NCBI GenBank assembly: GCA_964552655.1
Contig: CAZKHG010000055.1
Coordinates: forward strand, 1 to 21,072
DNA from: CAZKHG01 sp964552655
GTDB lineage: Bacteria; Bacteroidota; Bacteroidia; Bacteroidales; Tenuifilaceae
Direction: 5' to 3'
DNA: 21,072 bases
Shown: in pieces, positions 7,274-13,592 of the stretch
How the letters are laid out: the number at the start of each line of letters is the position of its first letter
How positions within the stretch are numbered: position 1 is the stretch's first letter
Notes under the pieces: generated by a model
Databases searched by the model: none
Told to the model about the DNA's origin: nothing
Seen by the model: only the letters and a program-made list of their open reading frames with translations
Position numbers and translations under genes: made by a program

Positions 7274-8614
7274 ATGCAAGTTGACAAGCAGACATTCAGG
7301 GATTTAGAAGTTTTCACCTCACCCGATGAGGGGGTTTGCCTTTTTGACCTACTCAACAAAACAACTACAACCGGAGGTAAATTTGCGCTACGCGAAAAAT
7401 TCCTTAACCCGCTTGGTGAAATTGAAAAAATAAGACTTGTACAAGACGCTGTTTCTTACCTCTCTCAGAATACTGATCATTGGAAACTCCCTTTCAACGA
7501 TGAGAAAATGAGATCGTTGGAACGCTATGCCTCTTCCAATATCGATCCTATTCTGGATAATGGCTCTATGGGTGTTCTTTTTCAAAGTTTACAATATTAT
7601 ATAATTGACAGGGAATCTTATCGTTATATTAAGGGAAGCCTGATCGAACTTGTTGACTATGTTGATAGAATGCTGAATCTTTTTAGCAAAGGCTCCTCTG
7701 CTGAAATTCCTATACTGCTTAATGATATTTATAAAAAACTGATAACTTTTTCAATTGAACCCTCTTATTCTTTAATTAGTAAAACAATACACGATAGAAA
7801 AACTTTATCGCTTACCCAGGTTTTTCATTACGACGGACTGCTCAGGGGGAACAGCAAACAATTGCTTGTTAGTGTAATACAACTTACCTATGAGCTGGAT
7901 GCGCTCTTTTCGATGGCAAAAGCCACCATTCAGTTTAACCTGTGTTTTCCGGAAATGATAGCCAATGGCATAACCAGATTTGAAGTAGAAGGCCTTTTTC
8001 ATCCAATGCTGGAGAACCCAAAATCTTACGATTTTTCAATTGGGGAAGAAAATAATCTCATATTCCTCACCGGACCTAATATGGCCGGAAAAACAACTTT
8101 TTTAAAGTCTGTTGGTATTGCGGTTTACCTTGCACATATCGGGATGTCGGTCCCGGCAAATAAAATGAAAACAGTGCTTTTCGACCGTTTTATTTCTAGT
8201 ATCACAATTAATGAGAATATTTTCAAAGGGTACAGCTACTTTTTCAGCGAGGTAAAACGTGTAAAACAGGTGGCTGAAGCGCTTAACCAAAATGAAAAAA
8301 TCTTTGTACTCTTCGATGAGCTATTTAAAGGTACGAATGTAAGCGACGCATACGATGCGTCTGACCTGATTATTTCAGAATTGGTGCAATGGGAAAACAG
8401 CCTGTTTATCATTTCTTCACATCTGTTTGAATTGGAAAAAGAGCTGAAAAGATTTCCCCAAATCAACTTTTTCTTTTTTGAATCGGAAATTGTGAATGGG
8501 AGTCCGGTTTTTAGCTACAGGTTAAAAAAAGGTGTTAGTGATATTCGCCTGGGTATGGTTATCATTGAACAGGAAAAAATTATGGATCTGTTAAAAAATC
8601 AACAAAAGCCATGA
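7274..8614 (+). CDS. MutS-like ATPase lacking mismatch-recognition domains
   Basis: A 446-residue protein. The N-terminal 240 residues are mostly helical and resemble the core/lever region (domain III) of MutS. The ABC-type ATPase domain starts at about 245, with Walker A TGPNMAGKTT (266-275), Walker B FVLFDE (344-349) and a FKGTN turn, all characteristic of MutS. MutS domains I (Phe-x-Glu mismatch reader) and II (connector) are absent, and there is no C-terminal Smr nuclease. Canonical MutS has about 850 residues, so this is a separate short branch and not the mismatch-repair enzyme. The start abuts the UspA stop and the end overlaps the HAD gene by 4 bases (ATGA). Short MutS-like genes have been reported in fluoride-riboswitch operons, to my memory, but their role is unknown. 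Confidence 0.88.
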   Translation: MQVDKQTFRDLEVFTSPDEGVCLFDLLNKTTTTGGKFALREKFLNPLGEIEKIRLVQDAVSYLSQNTDHWKLPFNDEKMRSLERYASSNIDPILDNGSMGVLFQSLQYYIIDRESYRYIKGSLIELVDYVDRMLNLFSKGSSAEIPILLNDIYKKLITFSIEPSYSLISKTIHDRKTLSLTQVFHYDGLLRGNSKQLLVSVIQLTYELDALFSMAKATIQFNLCFPEMIANGITRFEVEGLFHPMLENPKSYDFSIGEENNLIFLTGPNMAGKTTFLKSVGIAVYLAHIGMSVPANKMKTVLFDRFISSITINENIFKGYSYFFSEVKRVKQVAEALNQNEKIFVLFDELFKGTNVSDAYDASDLIISELVQWENSLFIISSHLFELEKELKRFPQINFFFFESEIVNGSPVFSYRLKKGVSDIRLGMVIIEQEKIMDLLKNQQKP

Positions 8615-9081
8615 TAAAAATTGAAATCCCTCATTTTGCCTCCATCCATTTGGAACATCTGGTATTGGACTACAATGGTACGTTGGCCATTGACGGGCAG
8701 CTGATTCCTGGTGTAAAAGATAAATTAGATATTCTGTCCCAAAAAATTCAAATTCATGTTATCACGGCCGATACCTTTGGATGTGCAAAAAAGAATTTAA
8801 CAGGTATCAACTGCAAACTTGTATTGCTGGATGAAGAAAGCCAACAGCTTCAGAAAGAGAAGTACGCTGATGATCTGGGTGGAGATAAAGTTATTGCCAT
8901 TGGTAACGGCCTTAACGATTCGCTGATGCTGAAAAATTCAGCGTTGGGTATTACCGTGATCCAGAATGAGGGTGCTTCGTTAAAATCCATACTCAATGCT
9001 GATATAGTTTGTAACAGCATTGTCGATGCGTTGGATTTAATTATCAACCCGTTGCGGATTGTTGCCACCCTAAGGAAGTAG
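8611..9081 (+). CDS. HAD-fold protein resembling the P domain of P-type ATPases
   Basis: A 156-residue soluble protein. HAD motif I is DYNGT (Asp20-Thr24): the nucleophile Asp is present, but the second Asp of normal HAD phosphatases is Asn22, nearer to the DKTGT of P-type ATPases. Motif II is ITAD (Thr52), motif III Lys is near 93, and motif IV is GNGLNDSLML with Asp103, again like the P-type GDGxNDxPAL. There are no membrane helices or nucleotide-binding domain. It is probably a small Mg(II)-dependent phosphatase, or a protein that has lost phosphatase activity. It overlaps the MutS-like gene by 4 bases and lies 2 bases before the next gene, so it belongs to the fluoride operon. The substrate is unknown. 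Confidence 0.83.
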   Translation: MIKIEIPHFASIHLEHLVLDYNGTLAIDGQLIPGVKDKLDILSQKIQIHVITADTFGCAKKNLTGINCKLVLLDEESQQLQKEKYADDLGGDKVIAIGNGLNDSLMLKNSALGITVIQNEGASLKSILNADIVCNSIVDALDLIINPLRIVATLRK

Positions 9082-9083
9082 CC

Positions 9084-9485
9084 ATGGAAAAGATTACGCT
9101 TTCGGAAAATCACAAAAGATCGCTTTCCTCCGCCATTCACCTGGTTGAAAAATTAACCATTGAAATAGAGAGTGAACTGACCCGGCCAACAGATTTAATC
9201 ATGACCAGGGTTGTCAGGGAAGGAGTTGATAATGATTTACAAAGCAAATTGTCAGCTATAAATGATATTAAAAAATATATCAAATACATGGCCGAAAAGT
9301 ACAACCTGAAACCCGTGAGCCTGAACCAGAACAATGTTATCAGGGCTAAAAAAACTAAAATGTGGGAGATTCTTTGTGATAGCACTTCCCGGGGATTACG
9401 TGGTGGCGGGCGTTTCCCAGAGGAGTTTGCCAGGGAATTTGATAAGGATATTGATGATTTACAGGAGATAATCAAAAGAATATGA
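9084..9485 (+). CDS. Unrecognised 133-residue protein of the fluoride operon
   Basis: I do not recognise this family. It starts with a good ATG 2 bases after the HAD stop, in a tightly packed operon, so it is very probably a real gene. It is soluble, with no signal peptide or membrane helix. It looks largely helical: an amphipathic N-terminal helix (about 10-36), a second helix (about 50-75, SAINDIKKYIKYMAEKYN) and a C-terminal acidic helix (about 115-133). Between them, residues 90-112 hold a basic and Gly/Arg-rich stretch (TSRGLRGGGRFPEEF) that could bind a phosphate or nucleic acid; this is inference. There are no cysteine pairs or catalytic signatures. Its place between the HAD protein and an MFS transporter behind a fluoride riboswitch makes it a candidate accessory factor. 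Confidence 0.75.
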   Translation: MEKITLSENHKRSLSSAIHLVEKLTIEIESELTRPTDLIMTRVVREGVDNDLQSKLSAINDIKKYIKYMAEKYNLKPVSLNQNNVIRAKKTKMWEILCDSTSRGLRGGGRFPEEFAREFDKDIDDLQEIIKRI

Positions 9486-9581
9486 TTTCAACCTACGGTT
9501 TTTTAGTCCGTTAAATTGGTTGTTATAAAAATTGGGGTTGATCAACTATTTATCCGAGTGTCAACAATAGAAAATGATAAA

Positions 9582-10760
9582 ATGTCAGGAATGAAAACAA
9601 TCAGATTTGAAACAGCAACAAAGTTTGTAATCCTCTTAGGGTTAATAAGCCTTTTTTCCGATATGACCTACGAAGCTGCCCGGAGTATCAATGGTTCATT
9701 GCTGAAAATATTGGGGACAAGTGGCGCAACCGTTGGAATTGTAGCTGGTCTGGGAGAACTGCTGGGATATGGTTTAAGATTTATATCGGGCTATATCGCA
9801 GATAAAACCAAAAAATACTGGGTAATATTGATAACAGGGTACTCGCTTAACCTTTTCTCGGTTCCTTTGCTGGCGCTGGCTGGTTATTGGCAACTTGCAG
9901 TAATACTTATGATTACTGAGCGTATCGGGAAAGCGTTACGAACACCTGCCCGAGATGCCTTGCTCTCATTTGGTACACAGAAAATTGGTCGTGGTTGGGG
10001 ATATGGGCTACATGAGGCAATGGATCAGATTGGGGCTACAGTTGGCCCGTTACTCGTTGGCGCTGTACTTTTCTACAAGGAGCAAAACTACCACCTGGCT
10101 TTTGGAATACTTATCATTCCTGCCATTATTGCTATCAGCATACTGCTCTATTGTAAACATCTTTACCCTAAACCTGAGAATCTCGAAATTAAAACAGTAT
10201 CAGTTACCTCGCATGGTTTTCCTAAAAAATACTGGATTTATATTCTTGCCGTTGCCTTTATTGCGGCAGGGTATGTTGATTTTCCATTAATCGCATACCA
10301 TTTTAAGACGAATGCATTGATGAGCGATTCTTCCATCCCAATTTTTTATGCTGTAGCAATGGGGGCTGATGCCATTGCAGCGCTGATTTTCGGGAAACTT
10401 TTCGATAAAATAGGCATCAAAACGCTCTTGCTGGCAGTGGTGCTTTCATCGTTATTTGCCCCGTTTGTTTTTATCGGCAACTTTTACTGGGCCCTGGCGG
10501 GTATGGTTTTATGGGGGATTGGCATGGGGGCACAGGAATCTATTCTTAAAGCAGAAATTGCTGAAATGATCCCGGCCGATCGGCGAGGAACCGCTTTTGG
10601 AACTTTTAATGCTGCCTATGGGTTGTTCTGGTTTGGCGGAAGCGCTCTTATGGGTATCATCTACGATTTTTCCATTCCCGGATTAATAGTTTTTTCTGTT
10701 GCCGCGCAAATTGTTGCGGTGTTAGTTCTCTATTATTTCACACGGATAAAAAACATTTAA
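9582..10760 (+). CDS. MFS transporter in the fluoride operon
   Basis: About 392 residues with 12 predicted membrane helices. The N-terminus carries the family stretch GLISLFSDMTYEAARSING. The loop between helices 2 and 3 (ADKTKKYW) is the short form of the MFS signature, repeated in the second half as GKLFDKIGIK. The ERIGKALRTPARDALLS loop is also typical of this MFS subgroup. The frame is open back to a TTG at 9516, but the residues before 9582 are unlike a membrane protein start, so I chose ATG 9582; ATG 9591 is an alternative. The gap to the previous gene is 96 bases and includes a 10-bp palindrome. The substrate is unknown; efflux of fluoride or a fluorinated compound is possible only by context. 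Confidence 0.85.
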   Translation: MSGMKTIRFETATKFVILLGLISLFSDMTYEAARSINGSLLKILGTSGATVGIVAGLGELLGYGLRFISGYIADKTKKYWVILITGYSLNLFSVPLLALAGYWQLAVILMITERIGKALRTPARDALLSFGTQKIGRGWGYGLHEAMDQIGATVGPLLVGAVLFYKEQNYHLAFGILIIPAIIAISILLYCKHLYPKPENLEIKTVSVTSHGFPKKYWIYILAVAFIAAGYVDFPLIAYHFKTNALMSDSSIPIFYAVAMGADAIAALIFGKLFDKIGIKTLLLAVVLSSLFAPFVFIGNFYWALAGMVLWGIGMGAQESILKAEIAEMIPADRRGTAFGTFNAAYGLFWFGGSALMGIIYDFSIPGLIVFSVAAQIVAVLVLYYFTRIKNI

Positions 10761-10922
10761 TGATAATTTTTCTTATTAATAAACTGAAATGATATGGAGT
10801 CTTAAGAATTAATTAATTTTGGTGGATTTCACAATCGGCATTGGAAAATTAGTCAAAGAGTTGTATTTAACTTTTTCACAAGCAGATACATTAAATAATA
10901 TTTTATCTTAACAAACCTAATT
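10761..10922 (+). promoter_or_regulatory. Intergenic region before enolase with candidate promoter
   Basis: This 162-base AT-rich gap separates the MFS gene from eno. TAATTTTG at 10814-10821 fits the TAnnTTTG -7 consensus and would give a 5' leader of about 95 bases; no clear -33 TTTG is seen. I looked for a second crcB-motif aptamer (stem, GGAGT-like loop, CTGATG block) and found none. There is no GC-rich hairpin with a T-run after the MFS stop, so read-through from the riboswitch operon into eno is possible. Confidence 0.35.
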
Positions 10923-12203
10923 ATGGAAATACTAGAAGTTAAAGCAATCGAGATTCTCGATTCAAGAGGAAACCCAACCGTAGAGGTTGATTTAACACTG
11001 GAAGATGGAACTTCTGCCCGTGCAATGGTACCAAGCGGAGCATCCACAGGTGAACGCGAAGCCACTGAGCTGCGCGATGGCGACAAAAAACGTTATGGTG
11101 GGAAAGGGGTGCTGAAAGCCGTGGAGAACGTAAATAAAATTATTGCCAAAGAGGTTGAAGGAAAATTCTTTGTAAATCAGCGCGAACTCGACTACTTTAT
11201 GATCGGCCTGGATGGAACTCCCAACAAAGCAAAACTTGGGGCAAACGCCATTCTTGCCGTATCTATGGCCTATGCCCGGGCTGAAGCTGAGAGCGCAGGA
11301 ATCCCCTTGTACCAATACCTTGGCGGTAGCAATGCATACCTATTGCCAGTACCCTGTATGAATATCATTAACGGAGGTAAACATGCTGATAACAACGTTG
11401 ATTTTCAAGAGTTCATGATTGCACCGCACGGTGCTCCTTCTTTCACCGAAGCCATTCGCATGGGTATTGAGGTTTTTCATACCCTGAAAGGGGTGCTGAA
11501 AGCCAAAGGGTATAGCACTGGCGTAGGTGATGAAGGTGGATTTGCACCGGATTTAAAATCAAATGATGAAGCCGTTGAGGTTATCCTGGAAGCCATTAAC
11601 AAGGCCGGATTTAAACCAGGCGACGAGGTAAGCATTTGTCTCGATCCGGCAGCCAGCGAACTTTGGGAGGATGGAAAATACAAAATGTTCAAGAGCACCG
11701 GGAAATTCATTTCCAGCGATGAGCTGATTAAGCTATGGGAGAACTGGGTAAAACAGTACCCTATTGTTCTGCTTGAAGACGGATTAGCAGAAAACGACTG
11801 GAATGGTTGGAAAAATCTTACTCAGGCTTTGGGCAATAAGATTGAAATTGTTGGAGATGATTTATTCTGTACAAACAAGGCAATTTTAGCTGAAGGCATT
11901 AATAAAGGGGTTGCAAATTCCATTCTTATCAAGCTTAACCAGATTGGCACCGTAACAGAAACCCTCGAGACAATTGAGCTGGCTTACCGAAATGGGTATA
12001 ATGCCTTTGTTTCGCACCGCAGTGGGGAAACACCCGATACCTTTATTGCCGACCTGACTGTGGCAGTAAATGCCGGACATCTTAAAACCGGCAGCGGTTG
12101 TCGTGGCGAGCGTATCGAGAAGTTCAACCAGCTGATGCGCATTGAAAACGAGCTGGGTAAATCCGCCCGTTTTGCCGGGAAAAAAGCTTTTAAGAACGTT
12201 TAA
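10923..12203 (+). CDS. eno: Enolase (phosphopyruvate hydratase)
   Basis: A full-length 426-residue enolase that converts 2-phosphoglycerate to phosphoenolpyruvate in the cytoplasm. The active site is complete: the mobile loop SGAST (38-42), catalytic Glu204 in VGDEGGFAP, Lys337 in LIKLNQIG, Mg(II) ligands Asp241, Glu285 and Asp312, and His365 in SHRSGE. Numbering runs 4 below E. coli. Nothing suggests loss of function. Enolase is strongly inhibited by fluoride together with phosphate and Mg(II). Its place directly after a riboswitch-led fluoride operon therefore matters: it may serve as extra target enzyme, or be the housekeeping copy that simply lies there. A strong terminator follows at 12223. 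Confidence 0.97.
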   Translation: MEILEVKAIEILDSRGNPTVEVDLTLEDGTSARAMVPSGASTGEREATELRDGDKKRYGGKGVLKAVENVNKIIAKEVEGKFFVNQRELDYFMIGLDGTPNKAKLGANAILAVSMAYARAEAESAGIPLYQYLGGSNAYLLPVPCMNIINGGKHADNNVDFQEFMIAPHGAPSFTEAIRMGIEVFHTLKGVLKAKGYSTGVGDEGGFAPDLKSNDEAVEVILEAINKAGFKPGDEVSICLDPAASELWEDGKYKMFKSTGKFISSDELIKLWENWVKQYPIVLLEDGLAENDWNGWKNLTQALGNKIEIVGDDLFCTNKAILAEGINKGVANSILIKLNQIGTVTETLETIELAYRNGYNAFVSHRSGETPDTFIADLTVAVNAGHLKTGSGCRGERIEKFNQLMRIENELGKSARFAGKKAFKNV

Positions 12204-12222
12204 ATAAACTAATTACTTTTTT

Positions 12223-12265
12223 AAACCCAAAAGAGAATGAATTACACGCTCTTTTGGGTTTTTTT
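12223..12265 (+). terminator. Rho-independent terminator after enolase
   Basis: A perfect 13-bp inverted repeat (AAACCCAAAAGAG at 12223-12235 and its complement at 12249-12261) with a 13-base loop runs into a seven-T tract at 12259-12265, 20 bases after the eno stop. This is a textbook intrinsic terminator and marks the border between the fluoride and arsenic islands. Confidence 0.9.
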
Positions 12266-12330
12266 ATTATTAAAAAATTTTTAAACAATTGATCTCCCTC
12301 ATTAAAAAATTAAACAAAAATTTCCATTTT

Positions 12331-12364
12331 TTTGTTTTCAAACCATTCAGAAGGCATAACTTTG
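12331..12364 (+). promoter_or_regulatory. Promoter of the arsenic island
   Basis: TTTG at 12331-12334 and TAACTTTG at 12357-12364 match the Bacteroidota -33 and -7 elements, with a 22-base spacer. Transcription would start near 12370, about 35 bases before the ATG at 12405. This is the best two-part promoter match in the window. Confidence 0.6.
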
Positions 12365-12404
12365 CGATAGTTTTTAATGTCAAACCAGTAAAGTCTATAA
12401 TAAG

Positions 12405-12629
12405 ATGAAAACTTTCTACTGTAAAACCTGCGATAATAAGTTTGAAGCAGAGGGCGTTAAAGAGGAATGGGTTGATCCAATCTACGGGCCTTGCACCAAG
12501 TTTACAGCTCCATGTCCGTGCAACGGGAATTCCTGTGAGGAGTACAGGCCAACCAAAACCAGCAAGGAGTATTCTTACGCACCTTCAGCCCCAACCTGCG
12601 GAACAGGGAGATGTTGTTGCGGGAATTAA
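12405..12629 (+). CDS. Small cysteine-rich protein at the head of the arsenic island
   Basis: A 74-residue protein with 10 cysteines, at positions 6, 9, 30, 37, 39, 44, 65, 70, 71 and 72. The N-terminal YCKTCDNKF resembles the first knuckle of an FmdB-type zinc ribbon. The middle has a Cys-Pro-Cys and a NGNSC group, and the end is the cluster CGTGRCCCGN. There is no signal peptide or membrane helix. I do not recognise a named family. The cysteine layout suggests metal or As(III) binding in the cytoplasm, as a buffer or chaperone; this is inference from composition and context. It follows its own promoter and precedes the rhodanese-like gene by 84 bases. An overlapping frame at 12442-12648 lacks this conserved layout and is rejected. 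Confidence 0.72.
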   Translation: MKTFYCKTCDNKFEAEGVKEEWVDPIYGPCTKFTAPCPCNGNSCEEYRPTKTSKEYSYAPSAPTCGTGRCCCGN

Positions 12630-12631
12630 TG

Positions 12632-12699
12632 GATTTGCGATTTGTTGATTTATGAATAATCAATTTATTAAATTTGTATAATTCTTAAAATCGTAAATC
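12632..12699 (+). repeat. Hairpin-forming inverted repeat between the first two arsenic-island genes
   Basis: GATTTGCGATTT (12632-12643) pairs with AAATCGTAAATC (12688-12699) over 12 bp with one G-U wobble. A candidate promoter lies inside the loop: TTG at 12645-12647 and TAAATTTG at 12669-12676, 21 bases apart, matching the Bacteroidota pattern. The repeat sits just before the TTG start at 12714. It could modulate expression of the downstream genes; this is inference. Confidence 0.45.
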
Positions 12700-12713
12700 T
12701 AAAAACTACATTC

Positions 12714-13133
12714 TTGAACTTTTTCGATGGATTTGGTAACAGGATTGATAAGATAATTCATTTGTCGCCAAATGAAGCCTATGAACTTTGCCAAAAGGGT
12801 GCTATCCTGCTGGATTTAAGGTTAGATATTCTTTTCAGGAACAAACGCTTCAATGTTCCTGAAATGCTGCATTGTGTTTACGATGAGATTAATGAGTTTT
12901 ACCATCATCTGCCCACAAATCGTCCAATCATAGTTGCAGATGCAGTTGGCATTCATTCCAAGGAAATTGTAATCTTTCTTAAAAGTAGAGGCTATACCCA
13001 AATAGCAAACTTGGTGGGAGGAATCTGCGACTGGGAAAGGGATGGTTTACCAATTATTGTTGATATTGGTGAAACCCTTACCGGTGGTTGTATGTGTCAA
13101 CTCAGAACCTGGGGCAAGAAAAATAAGCGTTAG
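12714..13133 (+). CDS. Rhodanese-fold protein with the catalytic Cys replaced by Asp
   Basis: A 139-residue single rhodanese domain: LSPNEAYELCQKGAILLDLR at the start, the active-loop region IIVADAVGIHSKE (72-84), and the closing LVGGICDWERDGLPI. In active rhodaneses the loop reads Cys-x-x-Gly-x-Arg-Ser; here it is Asp76-A-V-Gly79-I-His-Ser82, so the sulfur-carrying cysteine is missing and sulfurtransferase activity is not expected. The C-terminal tail adds a Cys-Met-Cys pair (Cys126, Cys128) followed by a basic end. The only start codon that keeps the domain complete is TTG 12714; an in-frame stop at 12669 blocks extension. It precedes arsR by 52 bases. The role may be arsenate or oxyanion binding, or As(III) binding by the tail; both are guesses. 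Confidence 0.78.
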   Translation: MNFFDGFGNRIDKIIHLSPNEAYELCQKGAILLDLRLDILFRNKRFNVPEMLHCVYDEINEFYHHLPTNRPIIVADAVGIHSKEIVIFLKSRGYTQIANLVGGICDWERDGLPIIVDIGETLTGGCMCQLRTWGKKNKR

Positions 13134-13157
13134 GTTTTTTTATTTAAAAATATGTCG

Positions 13158-13178
13158 TATGTTTACGTCATAAAACAT
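13158..13178 (+). promoter_or_regulatory. Candidate arsR promoter and ArsR operator
   Basis: TATGTTTA (13158-13165) is a 7/8 match to the -7 consensus TAnnTTTG. It overlaps a dyad, ATGTTT (13159-13164) and AAACAT (13173-13178), with an 8-base spacer, just before the arsR ATG at 13186. A dyad over the promoter is where an autoregulating ArsR would bind. The dyad is read directly; its function is inference. Confidence 0.4.
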
Positions 13179-13185
13179 TACCGCC

Positions 13186-13515
13186 ATGACATTCCATAAG
13201 GTGGAACTTTTTGATGATGAAAGCCAGCAGGTTGCCATACTTGCAAAAGTGTTATCCCACCCGGCAAGGGTTGCTATTCTGAAATACCTGGCCAGCTGCA
13301 AGCAGTGTATTTCAGGAGATATCAGCAACGAAATCCCTTTGAGCAGAACAACGGTTTCGCAGCATTTGCAGGAGCTGAAAAAAGCCGGATTAATTCAAGG
13401 GGAAATTGACGGGGTTAGGGTTTGCTATTGTCTGGATCCCGAGAAAATAAAAACCGTGGCGATGCTGTTCGCATCACTATTTAATAGTATTAAGAAAGAG
13501 TTTGAATGTTGTTAA
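13186..13515 (+). CDS. arsR: ArsR-family transcriptional repressor
   Basis: A 109-residue winged-helix repressor. Residues 16-35 (VAILAKVLSHPARVAILKYL) are the typical ArsR opening. The recognition helix lies at about 52-67 (LSRTTVSQHLQELKKAG), followed by the wing (GEIDGVRVCYCLD). The classic ELCVCDL metal-binding motif is not present. Instead there are Cys38 and Cys41 (CKQC) just before the DNA-binding helices, Cys80 and Cys82, and a terminal Cys108-Cys109, any of which could form the three-thiol As(III) site. As(III) binding would release the repressor from DNA and switch on the genes that follow. A dyad overlaps its own promoter region. Family is firm; arsenic as inducer is inferred from the neighbours. 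Confidence 0.92.
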   Translation: MTFHKVELFDDESQQVAILAKVLSHPARVAILKYLASCKQCISGDISNEIPLSRTTVSQHLQELKKAGLIQGEIDGVRVCYCLDPEKIKTVAMLFASLFNSIKKEFECC

Positions 13516-13521
13516 ATAATC

Positions 13522-13577
13522 AACGCTAAGACACAAAGTCGCCAAGAAAAGACATTGCGACTTCGCTCCTTAGCGTT
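13522..13577. repeat. Two-stage palindrome between arsR and arsC
   Basis: An outer 9-bp repeat, AACGCTAAG (13522-13530) with CTTAGCGTT (13569-13577), encloses an inner 7-bp repeat, AAGTCGC (13536-13542) with GCGACTT (13557-13563). Together they fill nearly all of the 77-base gap between arsR and arsC. It is not followed by a T-run, so it is not a standard terminator. The sequence style (ACGCTAAGACACAAAGTCGC) resembles extragenic repeats I recall from other bacterial genomes, so it may be a REP-like element, an mRNA stabiliser or a partial attenuator. Confidence 0.6.
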
Positions 13578-13592
13578 TAATAATTTGAATTT

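Noticed and set aside
9516..9581. TTG 9516 as start of the MFS protein
   Set aside because: It would add 22 residues of non-membrane character; ATG 9582 or 9591 gives a normal MFS N-terminus.
10761..10922. A second fluoride riboswitch directly before eno
   Set aside because: The gap contains GGAGTC but no matching stem, no CTGATG block and no complementary pseudoknot strand.
12442..12648. A 68-codon frame overlapping the Cys-rich gene
   Set aside because: It is an out-of-frame shadow; the other frame has the ordered cysteine pattern and lies right after the promoter.
13522..13577. The arsR-arsC palindrome as a CRISPR repeat or intrinsic terminator
   Set aside because: It occurs once here, has no spacer array, and is not followed by a T-run.
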